Assembly: GCA_030840415.1 (NCBI GenBank)
Contig: JAVEEO010000556.1
Span: forward strand, 1-19,989
Source of the DNA: Pseudonocardiales bacterium
GTDB lineage: Bacteria; Actinomycetota; Actinomycetes; Mycobacteriales; Jatrophihabitantaceae
Reading direction: 5' to 3'
Length of the DNA stretch: 19,989 bases
Part shown: positions 16,659 through 19,989 of the stretch, one piece after another
How positions within the stretch are numbered: the stretch's first letter is position 1
Layout of the letters: each line of letters begins with the position of its first letter
Position numbers and translations under genes: made by a program
The notes under the pieces: model-generated
Seen by the model: only the letters and a program-made list of their open reading frames with translations
Databases searched by the model: none
What the model was told of the DNA's origin: nothing

Positions 16659-17630
16659 TCAACCGGCCGGCAGCACCGGCGCCAGGTCGAAGCCGGCCAG
16701 TACCCGCGGGTCGGCGAACACGTCGTTGCGCCGGACCCGGCCCGCTGAGATCTCCAGGACCTGCAGGGTGTGCAGCCGGTACTCCGTCGCCGAGGCGCGG
16801 CAGTAGGCGGCGAAGGCCGGCTGCCCGTTGGCCTGCGTCGCCACGGTGCGCCAGGACGTGCCGCGCTCGTCGAACACCCGCGACAGGAATGCCCGGTAAT
16901 TCGGCACTCCGAGGTACCACAAATTCACCGGCGGCATTTCCAACAGCACGTCGTCGGTCAGCAACTTGACGATGCCGTCGACGTCCCCGTGTTCGAAGGC
17001 GTGCATGTAGTTCTCGATGGGACCGAGGTCGGAATTGGCGTCGGCGAGGCTTTCGTCGACAATCGATAATTGTCCGAGCCGCTCCCGCGCACGCTGTAGG
17101 GCGCTATTCGCCGCCGCCACAGTTGTCTGCAACATTGCGGCCGTTTCCTCGGCGCTGAATGCGAGCACGTCGCGCAGGATCAGAACCGCCCGCTGCCGGG
17201 CCGGAATAGTCTGAAAAGCCGCGATCAACGCAAGCCGCAGGCTGCTGCGCGCCACTGCCACGTCGGCCGGGTCGGCGGCTGAGCCGCCGGTCGGGAACGG
17301 CTCCAGCCACGGGATCTCCCAGGACGGCGCCAACGGTGCCAGGGCATCCTCCGATGCCGGGCCCAGGCCGACCGGAAGCGGCCTGCGCGGCCGGCCACGT
17401 AGGGTGTCAAGGCAGAGATTGGTGGCGATCCGGTACAACCAGGTCCGCCGGGAGGCCCGGCGCTCGTCGAAGCCCTCCCGCCCCCGCCAGGCGCGCAGCA
17501 GGCATTCCTGGGCCAGGTCCTCGGCCTCGAAGTAGCTGCCCACCATCCGGTAGCAGTGGGCCACCAGTTCGGCACGGTGCTGGGCGAGTCCGAGTTCCAT
17601 CTCGCGTTCTGCGGTCACGACGATTCCCAT
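16659..17630 (-). CDS. ECF sigma factor with C-terminal SnoaL-like domain
   Basis: 323-aa RNA polymerase sigma factor. Sigma region 2 spans about 16-80 (AHCYRMVGSYFEAEDLAQE, then RRTWLYRIATNLCLDTLRGR). Region 4 spans about 130-187 (PARQRAVLILRDVLAFSAEE, AAANSALQRARERL). A third domain, about 205-315, is an NTF2/SnoaL-like fold, as in the SigJ/SigG-like and TIGR02960 groups, where it modulates activity in place of an anti-sigma factor; no anti-sigma gene is adjacent. I chose ATG 17630; it has only a weak GAAG site, and ATG 17600 or TTG 17654 are alternatives. Leu188 is encoded by TTA (17067-17069), rare in high-GC actinomycetes and a possible bldA checkpoint. It is divergent from the monooxygenase-unbL operon, a likely place for it to act. 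Confidence 0.9.
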   Translation of the reverse strand: MGIVVTAEREMELGLAQHRAELVAHCYRMVGSYFEAEDLAQECLLRAWRGREGFDERRASRRTWLYRIATNLCLDTLRGRPRRPLPVGLGPASEDALAPLAPSWEIPWLEPFPTGGSAADPADVAVARSSLRLALIAAFQTIPARQRAVLILRDVLAFSAEETAAMLQTTVAAANSALQRARERLGQLSIVDESLADANSDLGPIENYMHAFEHGDVDGIVKLLTDDVLLEMPPVNLWYLGVPNYRAFLSRVFDERGTSWRTVATQANGQPAFAAYCRASATEYRLHTLQVLEISAGRVRRNDVFADPRVLAGFDLAPVLPAG

Positions 17631-17762
17631 CACTTCACTGGTGCGAAAAGGCAATGCACAAGAAATTCATCCCAGGATATCAAACTACGTTTCAAGCGTT
17701 ATCGGCCCGTCTTTGGAAACCACTCCGACAGGGCCCCACCCGCCACCTCATTCCGGAGCGTG
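17631..17762. promoter_or_regulatory. Divergent promoter region, sigma factor / flavin monooxygenase
   Basis: A 132-bp AT-richer gap between divergently read genes. It must contain a promoter for the sigma factor and probably one for the monooxygenase-unbL pair. CGGAG (17754-17758) is the ribosome site for ATG 17763. I see no clear inverted repeat or confident -35/-10 pair. Confidence 0.5.
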
Positions 17763-18956
17763 ATGAACAGCAATCCGGCCCCGCTCACCCTCGATATTGC
17801 CACCAGCGATCCTGAAACGAAATTATGGCTCGATAAAGTCGACGGCATTTCCGAGGTACTCGAGAAATTCAGCGGCGAAAACGAGCGGAATCGGGACACC
17901 GATCCGGCCGTGACGGCCGAATTGGTCCGTACCGGCATCTCCCGGATGTGCGTCGGGCGCAGGTTCGGTGGCAGCCAGGTGAGCATCGCCACGGCGATGC
18001 GGGTCATCGAGGCGATCGCCCGGATCGATCCGGCGGTGGCCTGGCAGGTCGGCGTGCAGGCGGCCATCGGCCGGTTGTCGGACTTCCTTCCCGAGGACAG
18101 CGCCAACACCGTCTTTCGCGACCAGGACGGCACCGTGATGGGCGGGGTGACCCCGTCCGGCCGGGCCGAGCGGGTACCGGGCGGCTACCTGGTCAACGGG
18201 GAGTGGGCGTTCGGGTCCGGCGGGTCGATGGCCAACTGGATGCTGTGCACCACGATGGTGACCTCGGGCGGCGAGCCGGTGATGGACGGCGTTCGCCCGG
18301 TGATGTGCGCCGCCCTGGTGCCGACCGCCTCCATCAGCTTCCGCGACACCTGGCACACCCTGGGACTGCGTGGGTCGGGCAGCAACCACTACCGGGTGGC
18401 CGACGTCTTCGTCGCCGAGGAGATGACCGTCTCACGGGCCACCCTGGTCCGCCCGCCGGCCCGGCCGGACGCTGCCTACCCGCTCAGCTACTTCGACTTC
18501 GGGCCGTTCGCCGAGTCCCCGCAGGCGTTGGGCATCGCAGCCGCCGCACTGGCCGCCTTCCGGGAACTCGCCGAGCGCAAGCGGCCGACCAGCGGCACCA
18601 CCACGCTGGCCACCTCGCACGTGGTGCAGGACCGCTACGCCCGCGCCGAGATGGCGGTCCACACCGGCCGGCTGCTGCTGGACGAGGCGGCCCGCCAGGC
18701 GATGGTGCGCCCGCCCGGTGACAGCCTGAGCGCGCTGGTCCGGATGAGCGCCGCGTCGATGGGCGAATCCGCGGTCTTCGCCGTCAACACGGTGTTCGCG
18801 CTCGCCGGCACCTCCGGCATCTACGAGACCAGCCCGCTGGAACGGGCCTTCCGCGACATCCACACGGCAACCAAGCACATCGCGATGGCCGCCAGCCATT
18901 TCGAGATGGCCGGCTCGGCGATGCTGACCGGCGGCCCGCTGGCGATGCGGCGCTGA
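17763..18956 (+). CDS. Acyl-CoA-dehydrogenase-fold (group D) flavin monooxygenase
   Basis: 397-aa protein with the acyl-CoA dehydrogenase fold. N-terminal helical part, about 1-120; beta domain with GGYLVNGEWAFGSGG (140-154); GLRGSGSNHYRVADVFV (201-217); and a C-terminal helical bundle ending in a FRDIHTATKHIAM block, as in the type-2 C-terminal family of FMNH2-dependent hydroxylases and N-oxygenases (HsaA-like). I see no obvious catalytic Glu of true acyl-CoA dehydrogenases, and a secondary-metabolite setting favours a monooxygenase. It would need a separate flavin reductase, not in this window. ATG 17763 has CGGAG 4 nt upstream. Leu21 is a TTA codon (17823-17825). unbL follows after 96 nt on the same strand. 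Substrate unknown; hydroxylation of the core or an aromatic group is inference. Confidence 0.85.
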   Translation: MNSNPAPLTLDIATSDPETKLWLDKVDGISEVLEKFSGENERNRDTDPAVTAELVRTGISRMCVGRRFGGSQVSIATAMRVIEAIARIDPAVAWQVGVQAAIGRLSDFLPEDSANTVFRDQDGTVMGGVTPSGRAERVPGGYLVNGEWAFGSGGSMANWMLCTTMVTSGGEPVMDGVRPVMCAALVPTASISFRDTWHTLGLRGSGSNHYRVADVFVAEEMTVSRATLVRPPARPDAAYPLSYFDFGPFAESPQALGIAAAALAAFRELAERKRPTSGTTTLATSHVVQDRYARAEMAVHTGRLLLDEAARQAMVRPPGDSLSALVRMSAASMGESAVFAVNTVFALAGTSGIYETSPLERAFRDIHTATKHIAMAASHFEMAGSAMLTGGPLAMRR

Positions 18957-19052
18957 CGACCCGCCCCGCCGGCCCGCCCTTGGCGCCGGCACGGCCACCC
19001 AGCGCGGCCGCCGGGCCGCCCCTTCTCGGTGTACCCCCGACAGGAGCTCCAC

Positions 19053-19989
19053 GTGTTCCATACCCTGCTCAACCTGCGCAGCTCGGTGCTGACGCCGAAC
19101 CGGCGCGAGACCACCTTCGCCTTCCGCGGGTTCCAGCCGCGCGACGAGCGCGCCCGCACCGTTCTGGAGTCGGCCGGCAACGGCTTCCTGGACGGTTTCG
19201 CGATGGCGGCCGGCACGCCGAGCGCCGCCGCCGCGGCCGCCCGGCTGCAGTACCTGCCGGCTGCCACCCGCGGCTTCGGTTACGAGGGCGCCGCCATGGC
19301 GCTGGCGATGCTGGAGGTCGGCCGGCCGCGCTCGGGCGAGCTGCGCCGGTTCCTCACCGAGTTGGCCGGCTCGCACGTCTACCTGGCCTACGTGGGCGTC
19401 GGCTGGGCGCTGGCACGGCTGCCCCGTCCGCTGTGGCGGCGGCCGGTGGCGGCGCTGGCCGATCCGGTGCTCGACTGGCTGGTACTGGACGGCTACGGCT
19501 TCCACGAGGCGTACTTCGACACCGGGCGGACGGTGGGAGCCCATCGCCGCCCGGCCGGGCTGAGCTGGCAGGGCCACACCGGTGACGGCCCGGTGCAGTC
19601 GGTGTTCGACCAGGGGGTCGGCCGCGCGCTGTGGTTCGTCTGCGGCGCCGACCCGCGCCAACTGGCCTCCACCCTGGACGGCTTCGACCGGCGGCGGCGC
19701 CCGGACCTGGTCGCGGGCCTCGGCCTGGCGGCCACCTACGCCGGCGGCGCGGACGCCGAGGTGCTGGCCACGGTGCGCGAGATCGCCGGCGAGCACGCCG
19801 CGCAACTGGCCCAGGGCGCGGTCTTCGCGGCCGAGACCCGGGCCCGGTCCGGCGCCGTCAACCCGCACACCGAGGCCGCCTGCCAGGCGCTGGCCGGCAT
19901 CTCGGTGGCCGAGGCGGTCGACCTGGCCACCACCACCCGGCCCACCGAGGCGACCACCGACGGCGAGGTGTCCTACCAGGTGTGGCGGG
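19053..19989 (+). CDS. unbL: Enediyne biosynthesis protein UnbL (E3, DUF1702), 3' end cut
   Basis: 312 codons are visible before the window ends, close to the full length expected for this family. It is recognised as the DUF1702/UnbL protein of the enediyne core cassette from FRGFQPRDERAR (about 24-35), FLDGFAMAAG (about 46-55), RGFGYEGAAMALAML (about 73-87), HVYLAYVGVGWALARLP (about 109-125) and DGYGFHEAYFD (about 148-158). It is Ala/Gly-rich with no obvious signal or membrane segment. The GTG start at 19053 has AGGAG 6 nt upstream. It is required in the conserved cassette, but its reaction is not known to me. It lies on the opposite strand from unbV, unbU and pksE, about 10 kb away, in an operon headed by the group-D monooxygenase. 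Confidence 0.93.
   Translation, partial: MFHTLLNLRSSVLTPNRRETTFAFRGFQPRDERARTVLESAGNGFLDGFAMAAGTPSAAAAAARLQYLPAATRGFGYEGAAMALAMLEVGRPRSGELRRFLTELAGSHVYLAYVGVGWALARLPRPLWRRPVAALADPVLDWLVLDGYGFHEAYFDTGRTVGAHRRPAGLSWQGHTGDGPVQSVFDQGVGRALWFVCGADPRQLASTLDGFDRRRRPDLVAGLGLAATYAGGADAEVLATVREIAGEHAAQLAQGAVFAAETRARSGAVNPHTEAACQALAGISVAEAVDLATTTRPTEATTDGEVSYQVWR

Noticed and set aside
17715..17721. GGAAACC as an ECF-type -35 element for the monooxygenase gene
   Set aside because: No matching -10 at a suitable distance, and the binding preference of this sigma factor is unknown.
18432..19868. 478-codon minus-strand frame opposite the monooxygenase and unbL
   Set aside because: It spans the gap between two recognised genes on the other strand and shows no domain or ribosome site.
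1..19989. Chromoprotein apoprotein, thioesterase E10, sugar or glycosyltransferase genes and transporters expected in enediyne clusters
   Set aside because: I looked for them and found none in this window; they may lie beyond the edges.

Overview
This is part of an enediyne polyketide biosynthetic gene cluster from a high-GC actinomycete. The assignment rests on four diagnostic genes. They are a nearly complete iterative enediyne PKS (PKSE: KS-AT-ACP-KR-DH-PPTase) and homologues of the three enediyne-specific cassette proteins UnbU (E5), UnbV (E4) and UnbL (E3, DUF1702). An SgcJ-type NTF2-fold protein supports it. The genus cannot be fixed from the sequence. High GC, frequent GTG starts, rare TTA codons and a DUF574-type methyltransferase all fit Actinomycetia.

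Left block, all on the minus strand (10802 down to 1): F420-dependent LLM-class oxidoreductase, DUF574 SAM methyltransferase, UnbV (exported, FG-GAP/ASPIC), UnbU (polytopic, RnfD/NqrB-like), then PKSE, which runs off the left edge just before its expected end. UnbV-UnbU and UnbU-PKSE each overlap by 4 nt, so the three core genes look translationally coupled.

Middle block, plus strand (10988 to 16499), starting from a 185-bp divergent promoter region: AhpD/carboxymuconolactone-decarboxylase-like protein, SDR, GMC flavoprotein with an altered catalytic His, flavin-dependent halogenase, a 23-codon leader ORF, and the SgcJ-like protein. The first three overlap. The block ends in short 14-bp tandem repeats that merge into a strong hairpin terminator, shared with a convergent gene.

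Right block: an ECF sigma factor with a SnoaL-like C-terminal domain (minus, 17630 to 16659). Divergent from it is a plus-strand operon of an acyl-CoA-dehydrogenase-fold flavin monooxygenase followed by UnbL, cut by the right edge. The sigma factor and the monooxygenase hold the only two TTA codons I found in the genes called here.

Inferred logic: PKSE makes the polyene precursor, UnbU/UnbV/UnbL act in core formation by steps that are not settled, and the halogenase, GMC, SDR, LLM, group-D monooxygenase and methyltransferase modify the core or a peripheral group. The partner thioesterase (E10), a flavin reductase, resistance, transport and sugar genes are not in view, so the cluster extends past both edges. 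The features most worth following up are the halogenase/GMC/SDR operon, the GMC His-to-Asn change, the coupled leader ORF, and the separation of unbL from unbV-unbU-pksE. No tRNA, rRNA, IS element or CRISPR array was seen, and no gene-free stretch exceeds 300 bp.
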